A DNA stretch of 64,000 bases from Verrucomicrobiaceae bacterium (lineage in GTDB: Bacteria > Verrucomicrobiota > Verrucomicrobiia > Verrucomicrobiales > Verrucomicrobiaceae): assembly GCA_027484445.1 (NCBI GenBank), contig JAIXSY010000042.1, forward strand, positions 248,001 through 312,000. The letters run 5' to 3'. Of this stretch, positions 37,758 through 46,696 are shown one piece after another. The translations under genes were made by a program, and so were the position numbers. Position 1 is the first letter of the stretch. Every line of letters starts with the position of its first letter. The notes under the pieces are model-generated. The model made no database searches. It was not told the origin of the DNA and worked only from the letters and a program-made list of their open reading frames with translations.

Positions 37758-38336
37758 CTAGTCTTCTCCATCCTGTCGGGAAATGCCGTGATACAGCTCC
37801 GGAAAGCGCCGCTCTAGAGTGCGCGGTGTGATGTGACCGATGAGCTGGGCGGTGCCCCACTCGGCGAGGCCCCAGTATTCGACAGGCAGGGCCATGATGA
37901 CGGTGCTGCAGGTGGGCATTTTTGAAACGTGGGCGCGGGCCAGCAGGCGCTCCGCAAACTCATGCAGCCCTGGATTGTGACCAAAGAGCACGACATGCTG
38001 CCAGCTTTCATCTAGGTCGCGAACGACATTCAGAAGGCGACCTGATTCCGCGAGGTAGAGTCTGGAGTCCAGGCACAGATGCTCCATGGGCAGTCCGATG
38101 ACCTCGCGCATGATCTGAGCGGTGGTTAGGGCGCGCAGGGCCGTGCTGGTGATGAAACGATCTGGTAGGGGAAGCAGCGGCGGCCCAGCGATGCCGCCGA
38201 AGTAGGTGCGATGGAGAAAGGTGGCCACGGCAGGAGCGGCCTTGCGCCCACGGTCATTCAGGGCGCGGTCATGGTCAGCCAGGCCGGGCTGGTCCCAGCT
38301 AGACTTGGCATGGCGAATGACCGTGAGGTATTTCAT
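37758..38336 (-). CDS. sixA: SixA-type phosphohistidine phosphatase
   Basis: A 192-residue histidine-phosphatase-superfamily protein that starts with the catalytic RHG-type motif in the SixA form, VIRHAKSSW (R8, H9). LNDRGRKAAPAVATFL and ITSTALRALTTAQIM follow, and the second catalytic histidine is in LFGHNPGLHEFAERL. SixA dephosphorylates phosphohistidine on HPt domains or on PTSNtr NPr; here the target is unknown. The ATG at 38336 is preferred over 38366 because the conserved first strand begins there. It is convergent with the ADP-ribosylglycohydrolase gene (four bases between stops). Confidence 0.88.
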   Translation of the reverse strand: MKYLTVIRHAKSSWDQPGLADHDRALNDRGRKAAPAVATFLHRTYFGGIAGPPLLPLPDRFITSTALRALTTAQIMREVIGLPMEHLCLDSRLYLAESGRLLNVVRDLDESWQHVVLFGHNPGLHEFAERLLARAHVSKMPTCSTVIMALPVEYWGLAEWGTAQLIGHITPRTLERRFPELYHGISRQDGED

Positions 38337-38381
38337 TCCACTAACGAAAGGCGCGCTCTGTGGCATGGTGCAGCGCTGGTG

Positions 38382-39086
38382 TCAATCCGTCGCCTGACCT
38401 GCCCCGAGGGCAGGTGTGTTCAGCGGCTGTGTGGGAGGACGCCGGTGCAAATGTCCGCCGTAAAGGTCGATCGCACGCCGAGCGATGATGTCGATGATGG
38501 CAGGCTGTAGGGTGCGCGCGGCGACATTCGAGACTGCGACGCCTGCCCATGTGACGGGGGATTTGATCTTCAGCACTTGCCAGACAGGCAGCAGCCGCTT
38601 GTACCATTTGCCCATGGATTGCACGGTTTCATGACTGGCGAACTTGTGGGTCATTTCCCAGGTTTTCAGGGCAGTGCTGGCGCTCACATCCACCAGTCTG
38701 CCGATGCTGCGGGTTTGGAGAAAATCGGCCACATCCAAGGCCGCGAGATGGACAGCCCGCGAAAATTGGCCCAGTCCGGGAGCGAGCAAGGGGTCAGGAT
38801 GATTGGGGAAATACACGGCGGCGATTTCCCGCACTAGGCGTGGTACCTCTTCTACCAGTGGGGGCAGCCATTCGGGGTTCAGGGTCTTTTGCCAGCGCAG
38901 CCGGTTTTTGCAGTCATCCACGACTTTGTTAGCTGCTAGATCGCAGGGATGTGTGCCACCATCGTGGTAATGGGCCACGGCTTCGCGTGCGGCTTTTAGG
39001 TCTGAGGTGAAGCGCAGACCTAGCCAGATCAGCCATGTCGCCAGACCGACAATGAAGCCAGCCAGGAAGGTGAGAAAGTAGGTCAT
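38382..39086 (-). CDS. membrane-anchored protein of unknown function
   Basis: 234 residues, not recognised. An N-terminal membrane helix (about 2-24, FLTFLAGFIVGLATWLIWLG) precedes a soluble, largely helical domain. A conspicuous stretch is HLAALDVADFLQTRSIGRLV followed by DVSASTALKTWEM. A second moderately hydrophobic stretch lies at about 175-205 (SPVTWAGVAVSNVAARTLQP), which may sit on the membrane. The frame is open to 39239, but the ATG at 39086 gives a clean anchor start. It lies 46 bases upstream of sixA on the same strand and is divergent from the propeller gene. Confidence 0.7.
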   Translation of the reverse strand: MTYFLTFLAGFIVGLATWLIWLGLRFTSDLKAAREAVAHYHDGGTHPCDLAANKVVDDCKNRLRWQKTLNPEWLPPLVEEVPRLVREIAAVYFPNHPDPLLAPGLGQFSRAVHLAALDVADFLQTRSIGRLVDVSASTALKTWEMTHKFASHETVQSMGKWYKRLLPVWQVLKIKSPVTWAGVAVSNVAARTLQPAIIDIIARRAIDLYGGHLHRRPPTQPLNTPALGAGQATD

Positions 39087-39197
39087 GTGGTTCGAGGAGC
39101 GGAGCAACCAAGGCCAAGACCCCAGGGGAAGCAAGTGCGGCTCGTTGAAGGTCCTGTCATCATCCCCGTCTTGCGGGGGCGGGCGGTTCCTGCCAGC

Positions 39198-40238
39198 ATG
39201 ATGGGCATGATTTTTTCCACTCGTCGTCAGTTTGTCCAAACTTCAGTAGGCACCCTGGGCCTCGTCGCCAGTCCGTGGATTCGAGCACAGGACACGCCCC
39301 TCCTGGGGCAGGGGGATTTCCGCTATCGACAGGTGCCCGGCTGGGGGGTGTTGGATGAAAAGACGCCCGTGAAGAATGGCCATGGCTTGGTGTGTGATCG
39401 TGAGGGCCACGTCATCCTGCTGACCGATCACACGGCGAACCACGTGATCATCTATGATGCGCGTGGCAAGCTCGTGCACAAGTGGGGGACGCAGTTTCCT
39501 GGAGCGCATGGACTTTCTCTCGTGCACGAGGGGAAACGTGAGGTGCTCTTTTTGACCTGCCTGCAAACGCATCGCGTGGTGAAAGCGACGCTGGATGGGG
39601 AAATCCTGCAGGAGTGGCGCTGGCCGGAGGTGAGTGGGAAGTATGAAGCGGAGGGACAGTACAAGCCGTCCTGGACGCTGCACACTCGGGAAGGTTCCTT
39701 TTTCGTGCTGGATGGTTATGGGCGGGACTATGTCACCCGCTATGACGCAGAGGGGAAATACGCTGGCATCTGGGGCGGGGCCGAAGGTGGCATCGCCCAC
39801 TGGGGGCCGCATGGCGGGATGGTGGAGGAGGCGGAAGGCGAATCTCCCAGCCTGCTGATCGCGATGAGTGACCAGCAGCACCTGCTGCGTCTATCGCTGG
39901 ATGGCAAAGCTCTTGGCCGCGTGGAGCTGCCGGGCGGAAATCCACGCCAAATCCGCCACCATAGCGGGCATTACTTTGTCGCCCATCTCGCGGACAACTG
40001 GCCTGCTGATCGGAATTCGCGTGGGTTCATCTCGGTGCTGGATGCGAACCTGCGGGTGCTCTCAAACGTGGGTGGCACACCACCGCTCTACAATGACGGG
40101 GGGCAATTGCAGAAGATGCACCATCAGGAAGCGGTCTTTCAGCATCCGCATGACCTCGTCGTCGATCCGCAGGGCAGCCTCTATGTCGCGCAGTTCGCGT
40201 CCGGCGGCACCTATCCGCTGAAGCTGGAGCGGGTGTAA
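39198..40238 (+). CDS. Tat-exported NHL/six-bladed beta-propeller protein
   Basis: 346 residues from the ATG at 39198 (ATGs at 39201 and 39207 also fit). The N-terminus carries a Tat signal, STRRQFVQTSVGTLGLVASP. The rest is a propeller with NHL-like blades: GHGLVCDREGHVILLTDHTA, VIIYDARGKLVHKWGT, FFVLDGYGRDYVTRYDAEGK, and PHDLVVDPQGSLYVAQFASG near the end. Relatives include the peptidylglycine alpha-amidating lyase-like propellers. Enzymatic function is unproven; a periplasmic role in carbohydrate or peptide metabolism is a guess. It is divergent from the membrane-protein gene and convergent with the VWA gene (11 bases between stops). Confidence 0.85.
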   Translation: MMGMIFSTRRQFVQTSVGTLGLVASPWIRAQDTPLLGQGDFRYRQVPGWGVLDEKTPVKNGHGLVCDREGHVILLTDHTANHVIIYDARGKLVHKWGTQFPGAHGLSLVHEGKREVLFLTCLQTHRVVKATLDGEILQEWRWPEVSGKYEAEGQYKPSWTLHTREGSFFVLDGYGRDYVTRYDAEGKYAGIWGGAEGGIAHWGPHGGMVEEAEGESPSLLIAMSDQQHLLRLSLDGKALGRVELPGGNPRQIRHHSGHYFVAHLADNWPADRNSRGFISVLDANLRVLSNVGGTPPLYNDGGQLQKMHHQEAVFQHPHDLVVDPQGSLYVAQFASGGTYPLKLERV

Positions 40239-40249
40239 AGCCTGCCCTC

Positions 40250-42865
40250 TCACGCGCGTCCTGGCCAGTAGCGCTGAGCGATCTCGCGCAGCATTTGCCC
40301 AAGAGCCTGCGCGTGTTCCCAACGGCGAATGGCGATATCGACGAGAAAAAGCAGCAGCACCATCACCATCAGAGGGGGCCAAAGTTCGACGTGGCGTGTG
40401 GCTCGGTTGCTGTCGAGTGCGGGCAGGGCAGGGCTTTTCAGCAAACTTCCCCCAGTGATGCGGGCAGCCTCGACCAGCAAAGGCTCGCGCAGGGTGCCCA
40501 GGCTGGCCTCCGCACTGGGTTGGTGGACGAGACCAGCAGAGACCATCTCGGCTCCGCTTTGAGCACGCACCAAATAGACGCCTGGCTTTTCCGGAGAAAA
40601 GCTGCCCTCGTAGAGACCGGGCCCCGTTTGGTCCAGCATGAGCTTTTGCAGAGGCAGCAGAGGTGCTCCCAGGGCATCTGCTGCGACATGAAAGATCTCA
40701 GCCTCCACCTGGGCATCGTTCGCCCGGGTGCCAGCGTCTTCTTGCAGATCCACACGCAGCAGCGCCTCAGCACCTTGCATCAGCACGGAAACATCCATGT
40801 GCCGCCCCTGCGGGGGGCGGGCGGTTTCCCGCAGCACTTGGGACCAAAATCGGCTAAAGCCCGACCATCGCGCCAGCCACAGAGAGCCCCAGCGGCTTTT
40901 TGCATCGCTGGTGAAGGCGGTGACTTTTCCCAGGCCGTAGCGCCAGTGAGCCAGCAGCGGATCTCCCAGATCGGTGACCAGCGGCACCTGTGCGGTGGTT
41001 TTCCGCAGGGTCTTCACGTAGCCGAGCAGTGCAGGGGAGTCCCAGCTGTCAAAGCCTGCGAGCATGGGATGCTTTTCCACCAGCACGGGTTGAAAGGGCT
41101 CTTCCCGAATCATGCGCCCAGTGTGCATGAGGGTGTCTTGGGTGAAAATGCGGGTGATCCCGGCTGCATCTAGCGTGCTGTAGGCCTGACCTCCGCCAGC
41201 GCTGGCGATGGATTGCAGCAGTGCCACGTGGGACCCTTCACCTATGGCCACCGTGGAAATCGTCGTGCCATCGGCGCGGCATTGGGAGGCGAGTCCTTCG
41301 TAGCCGCTGCCTGAGGTCTGGCCGTCGGTCAGGATGATCATGTGCTTCACCTTGGCCTTCACTCGTTGCAGAGCTTGCCGGGCTTCTTCGAACGCGGGTT
41401 GCAGATTCGTGCCACCGCCGGAGGCTAGCGCAGCGATCTGACCTGCCACGGCTGCGCTGGAGGTCAGCCGCGTCATCGGCGCGACGACATGTGCCTCGCT
41501 ATCAAAGGCAAAGACCCCCAGGAAGTCATTCCGCCCCAGCACCTCTGCCGTGGCAATGGAGGCGCTTTTGGCCATCTCTAGCTTTTCCCCTGCCATGGAG
41601 CCGGACCGGTCGATCACGAGCGCCACAGCCGCGCTTTGCTTTTCCTCTTCGTCGGGTGCCTTCAGGCGCACCGGCAGGATGTCCTCGATCGGCGTGCGGT
41701 AATAGCCGCCTACGCCAAAGCTCTGCGGGCCGCCCAGCATGACTAGACCACCTCCGAGCTTGTCCACATACTCGCGGATGGCATTCATTGTCGGCTCACC
41801 GAGCTGATGCGCAGGCACATCGCTGATGAGGATGCCATCGTAGCCAGAGAGCGCTTCTAGGCTGTTCGGGATATTGCCGGGCTGGCGCAGGTCCATCTGC
41901 ACGCCTTCCTTTTCCATGGCTTGCATGAGGTATTGGCCCTCTGTGGCCTCTCCTTCCAGATACAGCAGTCGCAGTCGGCCACGCACGTCCACCAGAGCCA
42001 GGGCACTGTTGTTCGCGGGTAGGCTGTCTCCAGGCACGCCCTCCAGCACGGCTCGATAGCGGTAGAGGTTACGCTCGGCTGGAGTGCGGGTAAAGGTCTC
42101 CGTCAGCGGCTCTCCAGGCTTCAGAGACAGGGGGCGCTGTTCCACCTGCACGCCGTTTTCATACAGCCGGAGCATGGCGTGAGCGGACAGCGTGGACTCG
42201 ATCTGGGCCGTCAGCTTCAGGGTGGCACCTTCATTCAGGCGAGCACGGCTTGGGATCAGTTGAGTCACTCGAGCATCAGGTCTCAGAGGGCCGGCAACAG
42301 GCAACACATGCAGCCGCACACCAGCCACAGCCGCAGCGCGGGCTGCCTCCAGCAGATTGCCACGTGTCTCGTGGCCATCGCCGATGAGGATCAGGTCTCG
42401 GCTTGTTCCTGCGGGAAAAAGGGCAACCGCATAATCCACGGCTGCCTCGTAGTGGCTATCGGCTCCCTTTTGCTCCTGCCAGCGTTGGGTGCTTTGCCGG
42501 ATTTGGCTGCGTTCAGCCTCAGGCAGCAGTTCAGGTTGGCTCCCCAATTGCACGACAAAGCTCTGCACGCCTGCGCCAGCCTGGGCTCGGGCTTCCTCCG
42601 CGAGATCCAGTGCTTTGTTCAACCCCTCTTGCCCCATGCTTTGGCTGGCATCCACGATGATGCCGAGTGCTTTTTCTCCCGTGTGCGTCACTCGTGCAGG
42701 CCCTGCCAAAGCCAGCAGAACAAGCAGCACCGCACAGGCCCTGACGATCAGCAGCAGCCTCTTCCGCAGGCCATGCATGGGATGCGCAGACCTAGACTCC
42801 GCCCAGAAAAGCAGCGCAAAGGCTGGCAGGGCGAGCAGGAGCAGTTTCGGGTGAGCCCAGTCCAT
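40250..42865 (-). CDS. double-VWA membrane protein (BatA-like N-terminus)
   Basis: 871 residues. Two N-terminal helices (about 6-21 and 36-55) form the BatA-type double anchor. A first von Willebrand A domain follows with MIDAS-like VDASQSM (71-77), then a glutamine-amidotransferase-like region (YDGILISDVPAHQLG, GGGLVMLGGPQSFG). A second VWA domain has a canonical MIDAS, VIDRSGSM (about 415), with TDGQTSGSG. A C-terminal helix (LMVMVLLLFLVDIAIRR) comes near the end. Such proteins often accompany MoxR ATPases and DUF58 proteins in periplasmic maturation systems, but neither is adjacent here. The ATG at 42865 places the first helix at the N-terminus; the frame extends to 42949. Confidence 0.85.
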   Translation of the reverse strand: MDWAHPKLLLLALPAFALLFWAESRSAHPMHGLRKRLLLIVRACAVLLVLLALAGPARVTHTGEKALGIIVDASQSMGQEGLNKALDLAEEARAQAGAGVQSFVVQLGSQPELLPEAERSQIRQSTQRWQEQKGADSHYEAAVDYAVALFPAGTSRDLILIGDGHETRGNLLEAARAAAVAGVRLHVLPVAGPLRPDARVTQLIPSRARLNEGATLKLTAQIESTLSAHAMLRLYENGVQVEQRPLSLKPGEPLTETFTRTPAERNLYRYRAVLEGVPGDSLPANNSALALVDVRGRLRLLYLEGEATEGQYLMQAMEKEGVQMDLRQPGNIPNSLEALSGYDGILISDVPAHQLGEPTMNAIREYVDKLGGGLVMLGGPQSFGVGGYYRTPIEDILPVRLKAPDEEEKQSAAVALVIDRSGSMAGEKLEMAKSASIATAEVLGRNDFLGVFAFDSEAHVVAPMTRLTSSAAVAGQIAALASGGGTNLQPAFEEARQALQRVKAKVKHMIILTDGQTSGSGYEGLASQCRADGTTISTVAIGEGSHVALLQSIASAGGGQAYSTLDAAGITRIFTQDTLMHTGRMIREEPFQPVLVEKHPMLAGFDSWDSPALLGYVKTLRKTTAQVPLVTDLGDPLLAHWRYGLGKVTAFTSDAKSRWGSLWLARWSGFSRFWSQVLRETARPPQGRHMDVSVLMQGAEALLRVDLQEDAGTRANDAQVEAEIFHVAADALGAPLLPLQKLMLDQTGPGLYEGSFSPEKPGVYLVRAQSGAEMVSAGLVHQPSAEASLGTLREPLLVEAARITGGSLLKSPALPALDSNRATRHVELWPPLMVMVLLLFLVDIAIRRWEHAQALGQMLREIAQRYWPGRA

Positions 42866-43032
42866 CGGGTAAAAGTGGACTTCGACTTCATCACGACCCA
42901 GCTCATGTGCAACTCTGGATTCATCGCCGTCGCTCAAGTTCATCGGCAAAAAGGAGCACGTAGAAGTATTTCAACTTTTCAGTTGAGAAGTCCTAGAGCC
43001 AGCCCACTATCGCGACCCGTTCAAAAATCCGT

Positions 43033-43117
43033 GCGCTTGTGGCGGAATTGGTAGACGCGCTAGATTCAGGTTCTAGTGAGTAACATCGTGGAGGTTCGAG
43101 TCCTCTCAAGCGCACCA
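43033..43117 (+). tRNA. tRNA-Leu (anticodon CAG)
   Basis: 85 nt with encoded CCA. The acceptor stem GCGCTTG pairs with CAAGCGC, and the discriminator is A. The D-arm GGCGGAATTGGTAGACG is typical of class II tRNA-Leu. The anticodon stem CTAGA/TCTAG encloses TTCAGGT (CAG). A variable arm and a T-arm with GGTTCGAGTCC follow. Confidence 0.96.
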
Positions 43118-43143
43118 TCCCTGACACGGGGATGCTTTTGATT

Positions 43144-43821
43144 ATGCAAGACCCCGGATTCGTCAGACAAGCCTTTGCCGGTATCGCACGGCGTTACGTT
43201 TTGGCCAATCACGTTCTTAGCCTCGGCATTGATGTGCTCTGGCGGAAAAAAACGGCCCGCCTTGTCGCCGCATGCCGCCCCCGAAAGATCCTGGATCTCG
43301 CCACCGGCAGCGGTGACCTCGCCGAGGTGCTGCAACAGGCTTGCCCTGAAGCCCAAGTTCTGGGCGCAGATTTCTCCGTGCCGATGATGCGAGAGGCCCA
43401 GCGGCGCAAGCTGGAGGCCTTGATCGCCGCAGATGGCATGAATTTGCCATTTCAAGAGGGTAGCTTTGAGGTGCTTACGGTCGCTTTTGGCCTGAGAAAC
43501 ATGGCCTCCTGGCCCGAGGCGCTGAAGGAAATGCGCCGTGTCCTGAAGCCGGGCGGGCGTCTCTTTGTTCTGGATTTTTCTCTGCCAACGCTGCCTCTCA
43601 TCCGGCCAGCCTATTTGTTCTATTTGAAGCGCATCATGCCCCGAGTCGCGGGCTGGATCACCTGCCAACGGGCAGCCTATGAATACCTCTGCAGTTCTAT
43701 CGAGCGCTTTCCCTCCGGCAAGCAGATGGAAGTCTTGATGAAGGAATGTGGTTACTCTCGAGTCACCACGCATCGCCTCTCCCTGGGCATCGCCTCGCTC
43801 TATGAAGCGGAGGTCGGTTGA
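43144..43821 (+). CDS. ubiE: demethylmenaquinone / ubiquinone C-methyltransferase
   Basis: 225 residues from ATG 43144 (an upstream ATG at 43132 adds MLLI). SAM-dependent class I methyltransferase with the UbiE/MenG signatures: ARRYVLANHVLSLGIDVLWR, motif I ILDLATGSGDLAEVL, VLTVAFGLRNM, and the terminal block YEYLCSSIERFPSGKQM. It catalyses the last step of menaquinone synthesis (or the C-methylation in ubiquinone synthesis). In this lineage MenG is the more likely role, an inference. It starts 27 bases after the tRNA-Leu gene. Confidence 0.92.
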   Translation: MQDPGFVRQAFAGIARRYVLANHVLSLGIDVLWRKKTARLVAACRPRKILDLATGSGDLAEVLQQACPEAQVLGADFSVPMMREAQRRKLEALIAADGMNLPFQEGSFEVLTVAFGLRNMASWPEALKEMRRVLKPGGRLFVLDFSLPTLPLIRPAYLFYLKRIMPRVAGWITCQRAAYEYLCSSIERFPSGKQMEVLMKECGYSRVTTHRLSLGIASLYEAEVG

Positions 43822-43920
43822 TTCTGGGGGAAGGCCACGAGTATGCGGCATGGAGTGCTCAGTCCGGTGGGTGATTTTTCCGGAGGGTTCATGTTTCCAC
43901 CTGAGTGTGTCGTGACACTT

Positions 43921-43995
<75 letters not shown>

Positions 43996-44000
43996 ATTTG

Positions 44001-44075
44001 TGGCTCCTGAGGTAGGGTTCGAACCTACGACCTAGTGGTTAACAGCCACCCGCTCTACCGCTGAGCTACTCAGGA
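44001..44075 (-). tRNA. tRNA-Asn (anticodon GTT)
   Basis: 75 nt on the minus strand with encoded GCCA. The acceptor TCCTGAG/CTCAGGA is perfect, and the D-arm is GCTCAGCGGTAGAGC. The anticodon loop CTGTTAA reads GTT and the T-arm contains GGTTCGAACC. It is five bases upstream of tRNA-Met and probably co-transcribed with it. Confidence 0.96.
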
Positions 44076-44168
44076 ACGTCGTCCCGTTGGGAAACGGGCC
44101 GCCATGGTAACGGGTCCCTTCGAGGCCGCAAGCGTTTTGTGTGATCTTGAAAAGGTTTCGTGAAAATC

Positions 44169-45122
44169 TCAGCACTCATGGGCTTCACCGTTTTTCAGGA
44201 AGCTCCAGGCCAACAAGCCCAGCAGGCCAAAGCCAAAGGCATTCAGTGAGCCATGCAGCGCCCACATCTGTGGCATCGACAACGCCATTCCGGGCAGCAC
44301 CACACGCAGGCCATAGCCAAGGGCTAGCAGCATGGCGATGAAGAGCGAGAGGCCTGAAAGCAAGAAGGCTAGACGCAGCCACACGGAGATGCCAGAGGCG
44401 CACGCAGTTCGCACTTGCTCAAGAGCCACTCCGAAAGCTCCCAGCACCAAGATCGTGACGCCGACAGGTTCCACCCAGGTCAGAAGATGAAAATGCGTGC
44501 AGGTGATTCCTGTCGCGACCAGAGGCACTCCTGCCAGGATGAGAAGGCAGGAGCCATGAGTCCACGCACAGGGGCGCCGTTCTGCCTGAAGGCCGACGAT
44601 CAGCGGCAGCGAGAAACCCGCGTGATGAAAATGCGCGGCTGTCAGCATGACAATCAGTGAATCAAAGCCAAACGGCATCCAGCCGACACGTTGCGCCAGC
44701 AGCCATGAAGCGCCAACTGCGGGGAAACACGCTGCCGCGAGGAAGCACAGGCTCTTCGCCGATAGCTCAGGTTTCTTGCACCAACCGATGAGCGAGGCAG
44801 TGGCCATGCCCAGGCGCTCCCCCCACCAAAACAATGCAAAGAGAAAGGCAACGTCGCCAACGGGGTGGATGAAGGATTTGGCGAGCAGAAAAACAGCCAG
44901 AACATGCATGGGCCGTAGGGAGTCCGCCCCACGGAAGGGAGAAAGGCGGTTGCCGATGGGGATCAGGACAGCCGCCGAGAATAGAATCATCCAGGCAGGC
45001 CAGAGCAGTTGGGGACTTGCTCCGCGCCAATGCAGGAAGACCACCACGGCGATCCCCAACAGGGCAATCCTTGAGAGGCGGTGAAGCTGACTTGCGGAGC
45101 TGTCTGCGCGCAGGGAGTTCAT
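44169..45122 (-). CDS. YndJ-like polytopic membrane protein
   Basis: 317 residues with about nine hydrophobic helices. YndJ-family features are FALFWWGERLGMA-type and HFHHAGFSLPLIVGL segments, THFHLLTWVEPVGVT with conserved histidines, and the ending MWALHGSLNAFGFGLLGLLA. The function of YndJ proteins is unknown. Its ATG at 45122 overlaps the stop of the DUF1990 gene by four bases, a partnership seen for YndJ elsewhere and even as fusions in some genomes (recalled). The frame to 45485 is the antisense-free overlap with DUF1990 and is not used. Confidence 0.8.
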   Translation of the reverse strand: MNSLRADSSASQLHRLSRIALLGIAVVVFLHWRGASPQLLWPAWMILFSAAVLIPIGNRLSPFRGADSLRPMHVLAVFLLAKSFIHPVGDVAFLFALFWWGERLGMATASLIGWCKKPELSAKSLCFLAAACFPAVGASWLLAQRVGWMPFGFDSLIVMLTAAHFHHAGFSLPLIVGLQAERRPCAWTHGSCLLILAGVPLVATGITCTHFHLLTWVEPVGVTILVLGAFGVALEQVRTACASGISVWLRLAFLLSGLSLFIAMLLALGYGLRVVLPGMALSMPQMWALHGSLNAFGFGLLGLLAWSFLKNGEAHEC

Positions 45123-45706
45123 GAGCAAAGCTCCTTCATCGTTTGTTGGGAATCCCTGACAAATCGGCACTGCCACCAGCGCGCCAGGGGAAAGCCCAGC
45201 CAAGCGCAGGGATGCTGCGGGTGGGAAAAGGCATGGATGACATACTCGACACGGCCATCGGGATACCGCCGGATTTGAAACAGCTCCTCCCCGCACTCCG
45301 CATGTTCGGGCAGTGTGCCATAGATGAAACCATGACTTGTCTCGCCATCGCAGCGCGTCACCACTCGGCAAGGATTGATCCACCAAAGACCAAGGATGTG
45401 CACGATCATAGCCACGCCTTGACCCGCTTGCTGCTTGGACCTGCCATCGTGCAGCACACGTGCCCAGGCGGGGAACATCTGCCAAGCATCCAAGGCATGG
45501 CAGGCACGTGCATAGACATCATCACCGTAGCCTAGCAGCACCGCATGGCGGTCCTCGATGAAGCCGCTCGCATCAGGCGGGCTGCCGTGTGCACTCAAGA
45601 AGGCGGGCGTGCTGAGCGGGACTGATGCCCAAGTGGCTCGCTTGGAGTGCAAAGTGGCGTCGTCAGGCAGGTGCAGGCAAACCATGAGATAAACTGCTGT
45701 GCTCAC
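45119..45706 (-). CDS. DUF1990-family protein
   Basis: 195 residues from GTG 45706, or 188 from ATG 45685. DUF1990 hallmarks occur in order: HALDAWQMFPAWARV, HILGLWWINPCRVV, GFIYGTLPEHAECGEELFQI, VEYVIHAFSHPQHPCAWLG, and WQCRFVRDSQQTM at the end. The fold is thought to be START-like or ligand-binding, but no activity is established. It is coupled to the YndJ-like gene by an ATGA overlap, implying a shared function, possibly at the membrane. Confidence 0.86.
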   Translation of the reverse strand: MSTAVYLMVCLHLPDDATLHSKRATWASVPLSTPAFLSAHGSPPDASGFIEDRHAVLLGYGDDVYARACHALDAWQMFPAWARVLHDGRSKQQAGQGVAMIVHILGLWWINPCRVVTRCDGETSHGFIYGTLPEHAECGEELFQIRRYPDGRVEYVIHAFSHPQHPCAWLGFPLARWWQCRFVRDSQQTMKELCS

Positions 45707-45772
45707 GCCCAGGTGGCCAGTGCAAAGTGGTCCCTAGCGCACCTTTCAGTTTCAGAACTTTCAGCAGATGCT

Positions 45773-46648
45773 TCAGCGCCAAAGCCACTTCATGGCTTCT
45801 GGAAACACACTCGCTCCATGCTTGGAGTTATGCGCACCATCGCCGTAAACAAAGGTGAAATCATACTTCATGAAAGCCAGCGCGGCAGCCATCTGCCGAT
45901 TTGCGATGGGCCAGTTGCCATAAGGATTGTCCAGATCGCTGCTGCCATCCTGCAGGTAGATGCGCAGCGGCTTGCGCTCCGTTTTGCGGATTAGGCTGGG
46001 ATACACATGCCCGCCAGCGAGATCCACATAACTGCCGATGGTGGAAAAGACCTTGCGGAACTTGTCGGGTCGCTCCCAGGCTACGGTGAACGCGCAGATG
46101 GCACCGCTGCTAGCGCCACCGATGGCCCAGCCTTCTGGATCGCTGGTGAGCTTGTAGTCTTTTTCCACCAGTGGCAGGATTTCCGTCAGCAAGAAGCGCG
46201 CATAGCTGTCCCCCAGGGTGTTGTATTCTTTGCCACGGTTGTTGTTTTTCCACGGGCTGGGTGGCTTGCTATCCCCAATGTGACCTGGTGTGATGAAGAC
46301 CGCGATGGTCGGCTTCATCTCACCGCCTGCGATCAGGTTGTCAAAAACGGTCGGTACTCGCCATGCCCCTTTCAGTCCCACGTAATCGTGACCATCCTGA
46401 AAGACCATCAGATTCGCTGGCTTCTCGGCGCTGTATTGGGCAGGCACATAGATCCACCAGTCGCGCTTCGTGCCGGGGAAGATCTTGGATTCGTGCACGG
46501 GCATCTGCGTCACCTTGCCCTTCGGCACGGCAGGATTTTCTTGGGAAAGGGGGCCCAGCTTGTAGTCATCGATACCGAGAGCTGAGGGGTTGGCAAAAAC
46601 GAGACAACCCAAAGTCAGGCAGGGAAGGAGAAGCTTGGAAAAGATCAT
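45773..46648 (-). CDS. secreted esterase of the enterochelin-esterase/Fes-like group
   Basis: 291 residues with a signal peptide (MIFSKLLLPCLTLGCLVFA). Alpha/beta-hydrolase: WWIYVPAQYSAEKPANLMVF, PTIAVFITPG, the nucleophile elbow IGGASSGAICAF (Ser after GA), an acidic residue in QDGSSDLDNPYGNW and the catalytic histidine in GDGAHNSKHG. Family members hydrolyse siderophore, feruloyl or sugar esters; the substrate here is open. The start at 46648 gives a proper signal peptide, while 46696 would mask it. It lies 48 bases behind the RND adaptor gene on the same strand. Confidence 0.85.
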   Translation of the reverse strand: MIFSKLLLPCLTLGCLVFANPSALGIDDYKLGPLSQENPAVPKGKVTQMPVHESKIFPGTKRDWWIYVPAQYSAEKPANLMVFQDGHDYVGLKGAWRVPTVFDNLIAGGEMKPTIAVFITPGHIGDSKPPSPWKNNNRGKEYNTLGDSYARFLLTEILPLVEKDYKLTSDPEGWAIGGASSGAICAFTVAWERPDKFRKVFSTIGSYVDLAGGHVYPSLIRKTERKPLRIYLQDGSSDLDNPYGNWPIANRQMAAALAFMKYDFTFVYGDGAHNSKHGASVFPEAMKWLWR

Positions 46649-46696
46649 GGCAGGAGGATGAGAAGATCGGGTTGCGTTGGAAATGACAAAGTTCAC

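Noticed and set aside
40295..41173. 292-codon plus-strand frame inside the VWA gene
   Set aside because: Shadow frame; the opposite strand encodes a continuous VWA protein with canonical MIDAS motifs.
44076..44168. CCCGTT/AACGGG inverted copies between tRNA-Asn and the YndJ-like gene as a terminator
   Set aside because: No T-run follows on the minus strand, and competing pairings are possible.
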